Below, piece by piece: positions 7,893 through 18,374 of a stretch of 64,000 bases of DNA (the stretch's first letter is position 1; each line of letters begins with the position of its first letter). The DNA comes from Labedella endophytica. Lineage in GTDB: Bacteria > Actinomycetota > Actinomycetes > Actinomycetales > Microbacteriaceae. The translations under genes were made by a program, and so were the position numbers. Location: contig NZ_RZGZ01000002.1 of assembly GCF_003990045.1 (NCBI RefSeq), positions 496,001 through 560,000 on the forward strand, written 5' to 3'. The notes under the pieces were generated by a model that saw nothing but the letters and a program-made list of their open reading frames with translations, was not told the DNA's origin and did not search any database.

Positions 7893-8971
7893 GCCATCGA
7901 GTCTACGTCGGCGAGAGCATCGAGGAACGCGGTCGTCTCGGCCTCGGTGCCCGCGGAGACGCGGAGGCACCCGTCGATCGCGAGGTCTCGGACGAGGATG
8001 CCGCGCTCGAGGAGCGCCTCGAAGACGGCGTGCGGGTCGCGCACTCCCCCGAAGAGCACGAAGTTGCTCTCGCTGCGATACGGACGGTACCCGAGTTCGC
8101 CGAGACGCGTGACGATGCGATCGCGCTGACGACGGATGTCGTCGACCATCGCGAGCATCTCGTCGCTGTGCCGGAGCGCGGCGACGGCGGCCGCCTGCGT
8201 GAGGGCCGACAGGTGGTACGGCAGTCGGACGAGTCGCAGCGCATCCGTGACCGCCGGCGCGGCGGCGAGGTAACCCAGGCGAACGCCTGCGAACGCGAAG
8301 GCCTTGCTCATGGTGCGCGAGACGAGCAGGCGGTCGCGGCCCGCGAGCAGGCTGAGAGCACTCGGCGTGCCGTCCGGCGCGAACTCGGCGTAGGCCTCGT
8401 CGACGACGACGATTCCGCGCGCCGCCTCGTAGACGGCCTCGATCGTCTCGATCGAGAGCGGGGTCCCGGTCGGGTTGTTCGGAGAACAGAGGAAGACGAT
8501 GTCCGGATCGTGTCGCTTGACGGCCGCCGCGGCGGTCTCGGGCGAGAGCTCGAAGTCCTCGTCGCGCGGGGCGCCGATCCAGCGGGTGCCGGTCCCGTCG
8601 GCGAGCAGCGGGTACATCGAATACGTGGGGTCGAAACCGAGCAACGAGCGGCCAGGGCCGCCGAAGGCCTGCAGGACCTGCTGCAGCACCTCGTTCGACC
8701 CGTTGGCGGCCCAGAGGTTGTCGGCGGTCAGGCCGTGGCCGAGATATCCGGCGAGTGACGAACGCAGGTCGAGGAATTCGCGGTCGGGATAGCGGTTGAC
8801 ACCCAGGACCGCGACGGCGAGCGACTGGACGATGTCCCGAGCGACCGCCTCGGGGATCTGATGCGTGTTCTCATTGACGTTCAGAGCAACCGGCACGACC
8901 TTCTGGGGGGCACCGTAGGGGGACTTGCCACGCAGGTCGGCGCGGACGGGGAGGTCGTCGAGGGAAGTCAC
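7889..8971 (-). CDS. hisC: Histidinol-phosphate aminotransferase
   Basis: PLP-dependent class-II aminotransferase (360 aa) converting imidazole acetol phosphate to histidinol phosphate. The Schiff-base Lys223 sits in [21 protein letters not shown] (165-169), the PLP-binding DEAYAEF (191-197) and RYPD are visible. It is the first gene of hisC-hisB-hisH-priA-sseB; hisD is not present directly upstream, unlike many actinobacteria. GTG is the start, 6 nt after a TAGGCT -10 box, so the operon transcript is probably leaderless. Confidence 0.95.
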   Translation of the reverse strand: MTSLDDLPVRADLRGKSPYGAPQKVVPVALNVNENTHQIPEAVARDIVQSLAVAVLGVNRYPDREFLDLRSSLAGYLGHGLTADNLWAANGSNEVLQQVLQAFGGPGRSLLGFDPTYSMYPLLADGTGTRWIGAPRDEDFELSPETAAAAVKRHDPDIVFLCSPNNPTGTPLSIETIEAVYEAARGIVVVDEAYAEFAPDGTPSALSLLAGRDRLLVSRTMSKAFAFAGVRLGYLAAAPAVTDALRLVRLPYHLSALTQAAAVAALRHSDEMLAMVDDIRRQRDRIVTRLGELGYRPYRSESNFVLFGGVRDPHAVFEALLERGILVRDLAIDGCLRVSAGTEAETTAFLDALADVDSMA

Positions 8972-8977
8972 TCGACG

Positions 8978-8983
8978 AGCCTA
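8978..8983 (-). promoter_or_regulatory. -10 box of leaderless his promoter
   Basis: TAGGCT on the minus strand, six bases before the hisC GTG. There is no ribosome binding site in the gap, consistent with transcription starting on the start codon. Confidence 0.6.
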
Positions 8984-9038
8984 CCGATCGCTCGCACCGA
9001 CGCGTCCAGAGCACCCCGGGAGACGGAGCAGCGGCGAC

Positions 9039-9434
9039 TCAACCCGTGTAGGCCACCGGGATCGCGATCCGCTGGCCGGCGTCGACCGACGACGTGGACA
9101 TCTGGTTGAGCGACACGATGTCGGCGACGACATCGCGCGGGTCGGACGCCGGAGCGATGCGCTCGGCGACCTGCCACAGAGACTCCCCCGCACTGATCGT
9201 GAGGTAGTCGAACTCGACGACGGCGGAACTCGACGACGTCGCGATGGCGGAGGTTGCACTGACACCCGCAACGACGCCGGCGACGACGAGGGGGCCGACG
9301 AGGAGCGACGTGAGGACGAGGCGTCCGCGACGCGTGATGCGCAAGTGCGACCCGGTGTTCGACGTACGGTTCGCGGACGCACGGTTCGCGGACGCACGGT
9401 TCGTGAATCCACCGGTCGTGGTGATTGCAGTCAT
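9039..9434 (-). CDS. LysM-domain membrane protein next to lexA (probable SOS division inhibitor)
   Basis: Protein of 131 aa with a Thr/Asn/Ser-rich N-terminus, one membrane segment (about 39-66) and an extracytoplasmic LysM peptidoglycan-binding domain (about 78-127: [30 protein letters not shown]). Its place divergent from lexA and its layout match ChiZ (Rv2719c) of M. tuberculosis and DivS of Corynebacterium, SOS-induced suppressors of cell division. The ATG giving MTAITTTGG is chosen because AGGAGAG lies 6-7 nt upstream. A 15-bp tandem repeat in the 5' part encodes NRASA units. The divergent promoter carries TTCGAA palindromes. The division role is inference from context. Confidence 0.85.
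   Translation of the reverse strand: MTAITTTGGFTNRASANRASANRTSNTGSHLRITRRGRLVLTSLLVGPLVVAGVVAGVSATSAIATSSSSAVVEFDYLTISAGESLWQVAERIAPASDPRDVVADIVSLNQMSTSSVDAGQRIAIPVAYTG
9366..9404. repeat. 15-bp tandem repeat inside the LysM gene
   Basis: Unit ACGGTTCGCGGACGC occurs twice exactly (9366-9380, 9381-9395) and a third time partially. It encodes repeats of Asn-Arg-Ala-Ser-Ala in the cytoplasmic N-terminus, so copy number could vary without breaking the frame. Confidence 0.75.
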
Positions 9435-9514
9435 TGGTGCTCTCCTCGTTCTGTAAGGAAGCGAGTTCGCTTCGAGGCCTCGGCCGGGAGGACTCGAAGC
9501 GAATCTCTGTTCCG

Positions 9515-9543
9515 AATATATCTTCGAATGTTCGAACACGCAA
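9515..9543 (-). promoter_or_regulatory. Promoter of the LysM gene with TTCGAA double palindrome
   Basis: On the minus strand TTGCGT (9538-9543) and TATATT (9515-9520) are spaced by 17 bp, a good sigma-70-type promoter. The spacer holds TTCGAATGTTCGAA (9523-9536), an operator-like palindrome that shares CGAA/TTCG half-sites with the LexA box but has a 2-bp instead of 4-bp core. Confidence 0.6.
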
Positions 9544-9585
9544 GCGCGATGTTCGTACGGATCTCGCACCGGATCCACGACACAC

Positions 9586-9626
9586 TCGAACGAATGTTTG
9601 GTTCACTCGTGCGGCACGGATACAGT
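9586..9626 (+). promoter_or_regulatory. lexA promoter with SOS (LexA) box
   Basis: TCGAACGAATGTTTGG (9586-9601) matches 10 of 12 fixed positions of the actinobacterial SOS consensus TCGAAC-N4-GTTCGA. It overlaps the -35 element TTGGTT (9598-9603), which is 17 bp from TACAGT (9621-9626). This is classic autorepression geometry for lexA. Confidence 0.75.
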
Positions 9627-9695
9627 TTCGATTGTCGAGAGACAGCAGATCACGAGCCACCGACATTCGGTCGTCGGGGCGGAACGGCGGGCATC

Positions 9696-10418
9696 ATGAG
9701 CAACGGCACGAACGAGAGACGCGGCGCGGATGCGTCCGTCTCGGACGCATCGGCCGAGCGACAGGGGACGCGGCGCCGCAAGAGCCTGAGCGACAAGCAG
9801 CGCTCGATCCTCGACATGATCCAGCGCTCCGTGAGTCAGCGCGGTTACCCGCCGAGCATGCGCGAGATCGGCGACGCCGTCGGTCTCGCCTCACTCTCGA
9901 GCGTGACGCATCAGCTCAACCAGCTCGAGCTGTCCGGATACATCCGGCGCGACCCGAACCGCCCACGCGCGCTCGAAGTCCTCATCGAGCTCCCGTCGAA
10001 CGCCTCGGCATCACTCGACTTCGAGAACAGCACGCCCGTGGGCGACGCAGCGATGGTCCCGCTCGTCGGGCGAATCGCGGCCGGAGTGCCCATCACGGCG
10101 GAACAGCATGTGGAGGAGGTCTTCCCCCTCCCCCGTCAGCTCGTCGGCAAGGGCGACCTCTTCATGCTCAAGGTCGCGGGCGACTCCATGATCGACGCAG
10201 CGATCTGCGATGGCGACTGGGTCGTGGTCCGGTCGCAGCGCACCGCCGAGAACGGCGACATCGTCGCGGCGATGCTCGACGAAGAGGCGACCGTCAAGGT
10301 CTTCCGCCAGCGCGACGGACACACGTGGCTCCTCCCGCGGAACTCCAACTTCGAGCCGATCCTCGGTGATCAGGCCGAGGTCCTCGGCAAGATCGTCGCG
10401 GTCCTGCGCTCGGTCTGA
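9696..10418 (+). CDS. lexA: SOS-response transcriptional repressor LexA
   Basis: LexA (240 aa) represses DNA-repair and division-inhibitor genes until RecA filaments trigger self-cleavage. A Ser/Arg-rich lead (1-30) precedes the winged-helix DNA-binding domain (about 31-96, [27 protein letters not shown]). The cleavage site is Ala129-Gly130 in GRIAAGVP; the catalytic dyad is Ser164 (GDSM) and Lys201 (ATVKVF). The ATG at 9696 is chosen for the start of the family-like N-terminus, with only a weak GGCGGG site upstream; an in-frame later start cannot be excluded. It is divergent from the LysM gene and convergent with hflX. Confidence 0.97.
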   Translation: MSNGTNERRGADASVSDASAERQGTRRRKSLSDKQRSILDMIQRSVSQRGYPPSMREIGDAVGLASLSSVTHQLNQLELSGYIRRDPNRPRALEVLIELPSNASASLDFENSTPVGDAAMVPLVGRIAAGVPITAEQHVEEVFPLPRQLVGKGDLFMLKVAGDSMIDAAICDGDWVVVRSQRTAENGDIVAAMLDEEATVKVFRQRDGHTWLLPRNSNFEPILGDQAEVLGKIVAVLRSV

Positions 10419-10491
10419 GCCACGCCGTCGTCGGCCGGGGCTCGAACGCCATCGGCCATCGCCCCGTGATGACGCCGGTCGTGCCCCGGTG

Positions 10492-12036
10492 TCAGTCCTC
10501 GTCGGGCGCGGTGTTGGGGCGGCTGGCCGTCACGAAGCCCTCGAGCTGGGCGGCGATCTCCTCGCTCACGAGCGCCTCGACCTTCGTGCCCTCCTCGACG
10601 TAGTCGAGGGAGACGACCTGTGCCCGACGGTGCAGCATGGAGATGAGTTCCCCCCGGTCGTACGGCACGAGCGCCTCGATGACGACGCTCGGTCGAGGCA
10701 GCAGGTCGGCGATCCGATCGAGGATCTCCTGCACGCCCTCTCCCGTGCGGGCCGAGGCGAAGATGCCGTCCGGAGCCAGACCGCGGAGGACGAGACGGTC
10801 ATCCTCCGAGACGAGGTCGCTCTTGTTGAACACGATGATCTCGGCGATGTCGCGTCCGCCGACGTCGCCGATCACGTCGCGCACGGTGGCGATCTGCGAG
10901 GCGGGGTCCGGGTGCGACGCGTCGACGACGTGCACGATCACATCGGAGTCGGCGACCTCCTCGAGCGTCGAGCGGAACGCCTCGACGAGCTGGTGAGGCA
11001 GGTTCCGCACGAAACCGACCGTGTCGGCGAGGGTGAAGGTGCGGCCGTCCTCCGTGCGCGTGCCGCGGACCGTCGCGTCGAGGGTCGCGAACAGGGCGTT
11101 CTCGACGAGCACACCGGCCCGGGTGATGCGGTTGAGCAGACTCGACTTGCCGGCGTTGGTGTACCCGGCGATCGCGACGCTCGGGACCTCGTTGCGCTTG
11201 CGGTTGGCCCGCTTCGCCTCGCGCGCGGGAGCGAATCCCTTGAGCTGCGTCCGCAGCTTCGCCATGCGCGTGTTGATACGACGTCGATCGAGCTCGATCT
11301 TCGTCTCACCCGGTCCACGTGATCCCATACCGGCACCGCCGGCGGCCTGTCCACCGGCCTGGCGGGACATCGAGTCTCCCCAGCCGCGGAGTCGAGGGAG
11401 GAGGTATTCGAGCTGCGCGAGCTCGACCTGCGCCTTGCCCTCGCGACTCGTGGCGTGCTGGCTGAAGATGTCGAGGATCACCGCGGTACGGTCGATGACC
11501 TTGACCTTCACGACGTCCTCGAGCGCGCGACGCTGGCTGGGTGCGAGCTCGGTGTCGGCTACCACGGTGTCAGCTCCGAGGGAGGCCACGATCGCCCGCA
11601 ACTCCTCCGCCTTGCCCTTGCCGAAGTACGTGCTCGGGTCCGGGTGGGGACGGCGCTGGAGCAGACCGTCGAGCACGACGGCTCCGGCGGTCTCGGCAAG
11701 GGCAGCGAGCTCGCGGAGGGAGTTCTCGGCGTCCTGCAGCGAACCCTGCGAGTACACGCCGATGAGGACGACGTTCTCGAGACGCAGCTGTCGGTACTCG
11801 ACCTCGGTGACGTCCTCGAGCTCGGTGGACAGGCCGCCGACGCGGCGCAACGCCTGTCGGTCCTCGCGGTCGAACTGCTCGCCGTCGGAGCCGTCGCCGT
11901 TCGATGTCGACGGATTCTGCAGGGCCTGGGCTCGGCCGGATCCGAACATCGAGTATCCGGCGGACGGCCGACCGGCCGCCGCCAGCACGCGGTCGACGGC
12001 GTCGTCTTCTGGTGCGTCAGGAGGGGTCTGGTTCAT
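10492..12036 (-). CDS. hflX: Ribosome-associated GTPase HflX
   Basis: GTPase (514 aa) that binds the ribosome and can split stalled or heat-damaged 70S particles. After a 60-residue variable lead comes the HflX N-domain (LIGVYSQGSLQDAENSL; PDPSTYFGKGKAEEL) with a Gly-rich loop (228-243, GSRGPGETK). The G domain has GYTNAGKSS (291-299), the DTVGFV G3 region and FNKSD G4. The ATG is 7 nt from a TAGGGT box, suggesting a leaderless mRNA, and is back-to-back with the methyltransferase gene 42 bp away. It lies in the lexA-hflX-dapF-miaA-miaB order conserved in actinobacteria. Confidence 0.95.
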   Translation of the reverse strand: MNQTPPDAPEDDAVDRVLAAAGRPSAGYSMFGSGRAQALQNPSTSNGDGSDGEQFDREDRQALRRVGGLSTELEDVTEVEYRQLRLENVVLIGVYSQGSLQDAENSLRELAALAETAGAVVLDGLLQRRPHPDPSTYFGKGKAEELRAIVASLGADTVVADTELAPSQRRALEDVVKVKVIDRTAVILDIFSQHATSREGKAQVELAQLEYLLPRLRGWGDSMSRQAGGQAAGGAGMGSRGPGETKIELDRRRINTRMAKLRTQLKGFAPAREAKRANRKRNEVPSVAIAGYTNAGKSSLLNRITRAGVLVENALFATLDATVRGTRTEDGRTFTLADTVGFVRNLPHQLVEAFRSTLEEVADSDVIVHVVDASHPDPASQIATVRDVIGDVGGRDIAEIIVFNKSDLVSEDDRLVLRGLAPDGIFASARTGEGVQEILDRIADLLPRPSVVIEALVPYDRGELISMLHRRAQVVSLDYVEEGTKVEALVSEEIAAQLEGFVTASRPNTAPDED

Positions 12037-12043
12037 CCGGTTA

Positions 12044-12071
12044 ACCCTACTCTCTGGCTCTCCTGTACCGT
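12044..12071. promoter_or_regulatory. Back-to-back leaderless promoters of hflX and the methyltransferase
   Basis: TAGGGT (12044-12049, minus) lies 7 nt before the hflX ATG, and TACCGT (12066-12071, plus) lies 7 nt before the methyltransferase ATG. The whole intergenic region is only 42 bp, so the -35 regions must overlap each other. Confidence 0.6.
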
Positions 12072-12078
12072 ACGGACT

Positions 12079-12711
12079 ATGGCAGGCGACCACTATTTCA
12101 CCTCATCGCCGGACAGCGACGAGGGCTTGCGGCCGCTCTCCGTGACCCTCGCCGGCGCCCCCCGCCGCCTGCAGACGGCCGGCGGTATCTTCAGCCCCGA
12201 CCGCATCGACATCGGTACGGCCGTGCTCCTGGCCGCCGTTCCCTCGCCTCCTCCCGGAGGCGATCTCCTCGACATCGGGTGCGGCTGGGGACCGATCGCC
12301 CTCAGTCTCGCTCTGGAGTCGCCTCGGGCCACGGTCTGGGCGGTCGACGTGAACGAACGTGCCCTCGGTCTCGTGCGGCGGAACGCCGAGGCCCTCGGCC
12401 TCGACAACGTGCGCGCCGTCCTTCCCGACGAGGTGCCGGATGACGTCCGTTTCCGCACCATCTGGTCGAACCCGCCGATCCGCGTGGGCAAGACGGAGCT
12501 GCACGGCCTGCTCGAGCGCTGGCTGCCGCGCCTCCTCCCCGACTCCGACGCCTACCTCGTCGTGCAGCGGAACCTCGGATCGGACAGCCTGCAGCGCTGG
12601 CTCGACGGGACCCTCCCCGACGATCTCGGCGTCATCCGGTCGTCGACCTCGAAGGGCTTCCGCGTCCTGCGGGTGCGTCGCCAGCCGGAGGCCCCGATTC
12701 TCGAGGACTGA
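12079..12711 (+). CDS. Class I SAM-dependent methyltransferase, RsmC/small-molecule-like
   Basis: Methyltransferase of 210 aa in the MTS (RsmC/RlmG C-terminal-like) family. The SAM-binding motif I is DIGCGWG (65-71), the acidic loop is AVDVNERALGLVRRN (88-102) and motif IV is NPPIRVGK (131-138), an NPP motif typical of base-amino or guanine-N2 methylation in RNA. It begins MAGDHYFTSSPDSD, as in actinobacterial homologues, and lacks the duplicated N-terminal domain of E. coli RsmC. An rRNA target is likely but not proven. It is leaderless by promoter position and converges on dapF. Confidence 0.88.
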   Translation: MAGDHYFTSSPDSDEGLRPLSVTLAGAPRRLQTAGGIFSPDRIDIGTAVLLAAVPSPPPGGDLLDIGCGWGPIALSLALESPRATVWAVDVNERALGLVRRNAEALGLDNVRAVLPDEVPDDVRFRTIWSNPPIRVGKTELHGLLERWLPRLLPDSDAYLVVQRNLGSDSLQRWLDGTLPDDLGVIRSSTSKGFRVLRVRRQPEAPILED

Positions 12712-12735
12712 GTCCCGACGCCCTGCGATGCCGTC

Positions 12736-13617
12736 TCAGGCCAGGTCGAGCGTCCCCGTGTAGACGAGCTCGGCGGGGCCGGAGAGCGAGACGTGCTCAC
12801 CGTCCTCCGCCGCGAACATCCGGACGCCGAGCCGCCCGCCGGGCACGTCCACGCGCCAGTGGTCGGGGGCGCCACGCCCGGCCCAGTGCCGGATCGCGAG
12901 AGCGGCGGCGACGACACCCGTTCCGCAGGACAGCGTCTCGCCGGAGCCGCGTTCGTGCACGCGCATGCGGATCCGTCCGACACCGTCACTGACGAGGGGG
13001 TCGTGGGGCACGACGAGCTCCACGTTGGCGCCCGCGTGCGGCTCCGGGTCCAGTTGGGGTGCGTAGGCGAGATCGGCGTCGGTCAGTTCCTCGTCGTTCG
13101 CGAGTGCGACGACCACGTGGGGGTTGCCCACGTCGATCCCGAGGCCCGGTCGCGGCACCGACACGTCCTTGATCCGCACGAGCGGTTCACCGCCCTCGAG
13201 TCCCCAGCGACCGAGGTCCACCTGGAATCCGTCGACCCCGCGCTGGACGTCCTTGACACCCGCCCGCGTGGCGATCGCGAGGGTGTCGCCGGTCTCGAGC
13301 GTCGCGAGACCGGTGTCGACGAGGTAGCGGGCGAAGACACGGATACCGTTGCCGCACATCTCCGCCACGGAACCGTCCGCGTTGCTGTAGTCCATGAACC
13401 ACTCCGCCTCTGGCGCGCCGGCGAGGGTCGCGGCCGCCTCGGGCACGTTAACGGTGCGGATCGCCCGGATCATCCCGTCGGCGCCGACGCCGAAGTGGCG
13501 ATCGCAGATCGCGGCGATCTGGGCCGGAGTGAGTGTCGAATCTCCGTCCGGATCCGCGTAGAGCACGAAGTCGTTGCCCGTCCCGTGGCCTTTGGTGAAT
13601 TCGATCGTCGTCGGCAT
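12736..13617 (-). CDS. dapF: Diaminopimelate epimerase
   Basis: PLP-independent epimerase (293 aa) that converts LL-DAP to meso-DAP for peptidoglycan and lysine. The two catalytic cysteines are Cys88 in [12 protein letters not shown] and Cys231 in [20 protein letters not shown] near the N-terminus and GNPHVVV (164-170) complete the fold signature. It lies 9 bp after miaA, yet has its own TAGAAT -10 box overlapping the miaA stop codon and 6 nt from its ATG. Confidence 0.97.
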   Translation of the reverse strand: MPTTIEFTKGHGTGNDFVLYADPDGDSTLTPAQIAAICDRHFGVGADGMIRAIRTVNVPEAAATLAGAPEAEWFMDYSNADGSVAEMCGNGIRVFARYLVDTGLATLETGDTLAIATRAGVKDVQRGVDGFQVDLGRWGLEGGEPLVRIKDVSVPRPGLGIDVGNPHVVVALANDEELTDADLAYAPQLDPEPHAGANVELVVPHDPLVSDGVGRIRMRVHERGSGETLSCGTGVVAAALAIRHWAGRGAPDHWRVDVPGGRLGVRMFAAEDGEHVSLSGPAELVYTGTLDLA

Positions 13618-13623
13618 GGCTCA

Positions 13624-13629
13624 ATTCTA
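13624..13629 (-). promoter_or_regulatory. Internal leaderless promoter for dapF overlapping the miaA stop
   Basis: TAGAAT on the minus strand includes the TAG stop codon of miaA and ends 6 nt before the dapF ATG. It matches the TATAAT consensus at 5 of 6 bases. Confidence 0.55.
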
Positions 13630-14580
13630 GGCGGGCGGAATCCCGTCGCGGATCGGCCGGACGGCCGCGAACGCCTGGTCCGCGAGCCCCTCGTGGCCCG
13701 ATGCGAGGACGGTCGCCCCGTCGTAGCGACGGAACCATGAGACCTGGCGCCGAGCGTAGCGTCGGGTGAGTCGTTGGGTGTCCGCGATGGCCTCGTCGCC
13801 GCTCATGACGCCGTCGAGCTGGGCGAGCGCCTGCGCGTAGCCGATCGCGCGGGACGCCGTGACCCCGGATCGGAGCCCCGCCTCCTCGAGGAGCCGGACC
13901 TCCTCGAGGAGGCCGTCGGCCCACATCCGACCGACGCGGGCATCGAGCCGCGAGACGAGGTCCGCCCGCGGTGCGGTGAGGACGACGATGTGCGACTCCG
14001 GGGTGGCCGACTGCTCCGGCAGGAGACCCGTCGAAGACTCCCCCGTGATCTCGGCCACTTCGAGGGCCCGGACCAGGCGTCGACCATTGCTCGAGCCGAT
14101 CCGGCCGGCGGCCTCCGCGTCGATTGCTGCGAGCCGCTCGAAGAGGGCTCCGGGGCCGAATCGTTCGAGGTCTCCCTCGAGACGCTCGCGTACCTCCGGA
14201 TCGGTTCCGGGGAACGAGAAATCGAAGAGCACGCTAGAGAGATAGAGCCCCGAGCCGCCGACGAGGATGGGGACGACGCCTCGATCGGAGAGCTCGCGGA
14301 TCAACCGTCGCGCCTCGAGCTGATAGCGGGCGACCGATGCCTCCTCCGTGACCTCGAGCACGTCGAAGAGATGGTGAGGCACGCCCCGACGCTCGGCGGG
14401 CGGGAGCTTCGCGGTGCCGATGTCCATGCCGCGGTAGAGCTGCATCGCGTCGGCGTTGACGATCTCTGCGGGGACGCCCTCCGCCGCGAAGCGCTCGGCG
14501 AGGTCGAGGGAGAGGTCGCTCTTACCCGTCCCCGTCGGGCCCCCGATGGCGACGACGCGCGTGGGACGCTGCTCGGTCAC
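13627..14580 (-). CDS. miaA: tRNA dimethylallyltransferase
   Basis: Transfers the dimethylallyl group from DMAPP to N6 of A37 in tRNAs that read UNN codons (317 aa). P-loop GPTGTGKS is at 14-21, followed by the DMAPP/tRNA motifs [17 protein letters not shown] and VPHHLFDV, and the [10 protein letters not shown] region. The GTG start overlaps the miaB stop as GTGA, so the two sequential enzymes of ms2i6A37 formation are translationally coupled. Confidence 0.97.
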   Translation of the reverse strand: MTEQRPTRVVAIGGPTGTGKSDLSLDLAERFAAEGVPAEIVNADAMQLYRGMDIGTAKLPPAERRGVPHHLFDVLEVTEEASVARYQLEARRLIRELSDRGVVPILVGGSGLYLSSVLFDFSFPGTDPEVRERLEGDLERFGPGALFERLAAIDAEAAGRIGSSNGRRLVRALEVAEITGESSTGLLPEQSATPESHIVVLTAPRADLVSRLDARVGRMWADGLLEEVRLLEEAGLRSGVTASRAIGYAQALAQLDGVMSGDEAIADTQRLTRRYARRQVSWFRRYDGATVLASGHEGLADQAFAAVRPIRDGIPPA

Positions 14581-16178
14581 CGCCGGTCGTCGTCGAGATG
14601 GTAGATGGGGGACGTCCCGATCGAGCGCGACGTCGCGGGCTCGCCCCGGCCGACACGCAGGGAGGGCAGGCCGAGCGATACCGCGCGACGTCCGTCTCCG
14701 CCCACGGGCGTCGGGACGGCGCAGGACTCGGCCTCCGAGCGGTCCCAGGCGTCGCCCGAGCGCGTGCGACGGACGGCACCGTCGCCCGTCGCCTCGGCGA
14801 GCAGGTGCCAGGGGGCGGCGTAGGTCACCGTCGCCGTGACGATGTCACCGGGGCGGGGGCGCGCAGCCCCGTCAGGAAGAGCGACGTGGACGAGCCGGGA
14901 GTCCTCCGCCCGACCGGAGACGCGGTCCGTCTCGGCGTCGCGCTTGCCTTCCCCGGCCGACACGAGCACCGCGACCTCACGACCGACCTGCTTCTGGTTC
15001 TCCTCGAGGCTGATCCGGTCCTGCAGTGCCGTGAGTCGCTCGTACCGCTCCTGCACGACCGCCTTCGGGATCTGCTCCCCCATGGTCGCCGCGGGCGTCC
15101 CGGGACGGATGGAGTACTGGAAGGTGAAGGCGGACGCGAAACGGGACGCTTCGACGACGCGGAGCGTGTCGGCGAAGTCCTCCTCGGTCTCGCCGGGGAA
15201 GCCGACGATGATGTCGGTGGAGATCGCAGCATGGGGAATGCGGTCCCGCACGCGGTCGAGGATGCCGAGGAAGCGGTCGCTCCGGTAGGAGCGCCGCATC
15301 GCCTTCAGCACGCGATCGGAACCCGACTGCAGCGGCATGTGGAGCTGCGGCATGACGGTCGACGTCTCGGCCATGGCGTCGATGACGTCGTCGGTGAAGG
15401 CGGCCGGATGGGGGCTCGTGAACCGGATGCGCTCGAGGCCGTCGATGGTGCCGGCGGCACGGAGGAGCTTGCCGAAGGCGGCCCGGTCACCGAACTCGAC
15501 ACCGTAGGAATTGACGTTCTGACCGAGGAGCGTGACCTCGATGGCGCCGTCGTCCACGAGGGCCTGGATCTCGGCGAGGACGTCGCCCGGGCGACGATCC
15601 TTCTCCTTGCCGCGCAGTGCCGGCACGATGCAGAACGTGCACGTGTTGTTGCAGCCGACGGAGATGGAGACCCACCCGCTCGACGTCGATTCCCGTCGTG
15701 TCGGGAGGGTGGACGGGAAGGTCTCGAGCGATTCGAGGATCTCAAGCTGCGCTTCACCGTTGTGACGTGCTCGTTCCAAGAGGCTCGGGAGCGACCCCAT
15801 GTTGTGCGTCCCGAAGACGACGTCGACCCACGGCGCCTTCTCGAGGATGACGTTCTTGTCCTTCTGGGCGAGGCATCCGCCGACGGCGATCTGCATCCCC
15901 TCGTGGGAACGCTTGATGCTCGCGAGCTGCCCGAGGTTGCCGTAGAGCTTGTTGTCCGCGTTCTCGCGGACCGCGCAGGTGTTGATGACGACGACGTCGG
16001 CATCGACACCGTCGGCACGAACGTACCCGGCGGCCTCGAGGGAGCCGCTCAGCCGTTCGGAGTCGTGCACGTTCATCTGGCACCCGAAGGTGCGCACCTC
16101 ATACGTGCGAACCGGGGTCGCGCCGGTTCCATCGAGAGACGCGGCGGCCGGGAATGCGGGGGTCGTGATCGTGCTCAT
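14577..16178 (-). CDS. miaB: tRNA-2-methylthio-N6-dimethylallyladenosine synthase
   Basis: Radical-SAM methylthiotransferase (533 aa) that adds the methylthio group to i6A37. The N-terminal UPF0004 domain supplies cluster cysteines Cys33, Cys68 and Cys102; the radical-SAM cluster is CNNTCTFC (Cys176, 180, 183); a TRAM domain follows (about 400-460). About 60 C-terminal residues beyond the TRAM domain are poorly conserved and Ser/Gly/Arg-rich. The ATG is 9 nt from a TAGACT box, so the leader would be only 2-3 nt. It begins the miaB-miaA(-dapF) unit, 60 nt after recX. Confidence 0.96.
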   Translation of the reverse strand: MSTITTPAFPAAASLDGTGATPVRTYEVRTFGCQMNVHDSERLSGSLEAAGYVRADGVDADVVVINTCAVRENADNKLYGNLGQLASIKRSHEGMQIAVGGCLAQKDKNVILEKAPWVDVVFGTHNMGSLPSLLERARHNGEAQLEILESLETFPSTLPTRRESTSSGWVSISVGCNNTCTFCIVPALRGKEKDRRPGDVLAEIQALVDDGAIEVTLLGQNVNSYGVEFGDRAAFGKLLRAAGTIDGLERIRFTSPHPAAFTDDVIDAMAETSTVMPQLHMPLQSGSDRVLKAMRRSYRSDRFLGILDRVRDRIPHAAISTDIIVGFPGETEEDFADTLRVVEASRFASAFTFQYSIRPGTPAATMGEQIPKAVVQERYERLTALQDRISLEENQKQVGREVAVLVSAGEGKRDAETDRVSGRAEDSRLVHVALPDGAARPRPGDIVTATVTYAAPWHLLAEATGDGAVRRTRSGDAWDRSEAESCAVPTPVGGDGRRAVSLGLPSLRVGRGEPATSRSIGTSPIYHLDDDRR

Positions 16179-16238
16179 GGTGCCGTCAGTCTACGGCGAG
16201 GCCCCGGCGACGATCGTGTCGACACCGAGACCCGGCCC

Positions 16239-17024
16239 TCAGCGGAAGCGCGGACCGCTCGAACCGGCGGGACGACGCCGGACGATCTCCGAGACGATGT
16301 CACGGACGAGCCCGCCCGGATACCCACGACGCGCGAGGAACCCTGACAGGCGACGCTCCATGGTCTGGGCATCGAGGGAGCCCATCTGCCCGGCTCGCTT
16401 CTCGGCGACCTGGAAAGCGACGCGACGCTCTTCCCCGTCGTCGATCTCGGAGAGCGCCTCCGACACCACGTCGGACGCGAGACCGCGTGCCGTGAGGGCA
16501 CGACCGACCGCGCTCTTGCTCTGCCCCTTCTTCTCGGAGAGGCGCCGTGTGAGCTCCTCGGCGAGCGTGTCGTCGTCGACGTAACGGAGATCGATGAGGC
16601 GGGCGACGAGGTCTTCCGTCTCGGAACCATCGAGACCGTTCTCTGCGATGAGGGACCGGACCTCCTTCTCGCTCAGCGCCTTCCGTGAAAGAGCACGGAG
16701 CACCCGCTGTTCGACGATGGCCCGGTCGACGACCTCGGGTTCATTGTCCGGCTCGTCCGTGTCCAGGTTGGTTCCCGAGCTCAGTCGGGATTCCGAGGAC
16801 ATCCCGGTACGCTTTCGCGCGCCCGACTCGGGACCGAGCCCCGAGATCGACGTCACGACAGCGTTGCTCTCCCGTTCCGCGACCGTCGCAGCCGACGCGT
16901 TCGTCGCCGAATCATCCGCACCCTCGGACTCGACGACCCGTCCGTCCTCCCGATCGGGCGCGGTGGCATCGGCCGTCCCCGACGTCGTGCGACGGACCGC
17001 TCTATCGGACGAGGCCGATCTCAT
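16239..17024 (-). CDS. recX: RecA regulatory protein RecX
   Basis: RecX limits RecA filament growth and recombinase activity. The conserved three-helix-repeat core occupies about residues 100-258 (RALSRKALSEKEVRSLI, DLRYVDDDTLAEEL, VAEKRAGQMG, FLARRGYPGGLVRDIV). It is preceded by about 95 low-complexity residues rich in Ser, Asp, Glu and Thr, unusually long for the family (typical 150-200 aa). The ATG at 17024 is the only nearby start after recA but has just a weak GTCGGA site; a start further inside, closer to the core, is possible. It is 73 nt downstream of recA. Confidence 0.88.
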   Translation of the reverse strand: MRSASSDRAVRRTTSGTADATAPDREDGRVVESEGADDSATNASAATVAERESNAVVTSISGLGPESGARKRTGMSSESRLSSGTNLDTDEPDNEPEVVDRAIVEQRVLRALSRKALSEKEVRSLIAENGLDGSETEDLVARLIDLRYVDDDTLAEELTRRLSEKKGQSKSAVGRALTARGLASDVVSEALSEIDDGEERRVAFQVAEKRAGQMGSLDAQTMERRLSGFLARRGYPGGLVRDIVSEIVRRRPAGSSGPRFR

Positions 17025-17097
17025 TTCCGACAGATAACTGACGGGGGCCAGATGATGATCGACGGCGAGATCGGCCTCGTTCGAGTCGGTCGACCAC

Positions 17098-18147
<1,050 letters not shown>

Positions 18148-18309
18148 GGGATCCTTCTCTCTCATGAAGTGCGATGCGCCTATAGGCTGCCGGAACGGCA
18201 AGGCTGGAGCGTGAGGCGTTGGTGTCTCCGACGTTAGAAGGCACCACCGACATTGGCCGATGGAGCCGTCGGATCGGTGGAGAACCGACGCCTTCCGCTC
18301 CTGGGGACG

Positions 18310-18339
18310 ACGCTAGCAGGATCCGAACACACGTTCGAA
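18310..18339 (-). promoter_or_regulatory. SOS (LexA) box and putative recA promoter
   Basis: CGAACACACGTTCG at 18324-18337, in the context CCGAAC-ACAC-GTTCGA, matches 11 of 12 positions of the actinobacterial LexA box. On the minus strand a TAGCGT -10 candidate (18310-18315) follows 17 bp after a weak -35 inside the box. The resulting leader to the recA ATG would be about 155 nt. Confidence 0.8.
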
Positions 18340-18374
18340 CAGCGCTCCTCGGCGTGTCGAAGATCGATTCGGTC

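Noticed and set aside
9523-9536. Full LexA box for the LysM gene
   Set aside because: The site has a 2-bp core instead of 4 bp; kept only as an operator-like palindrome, not called an SOS box.
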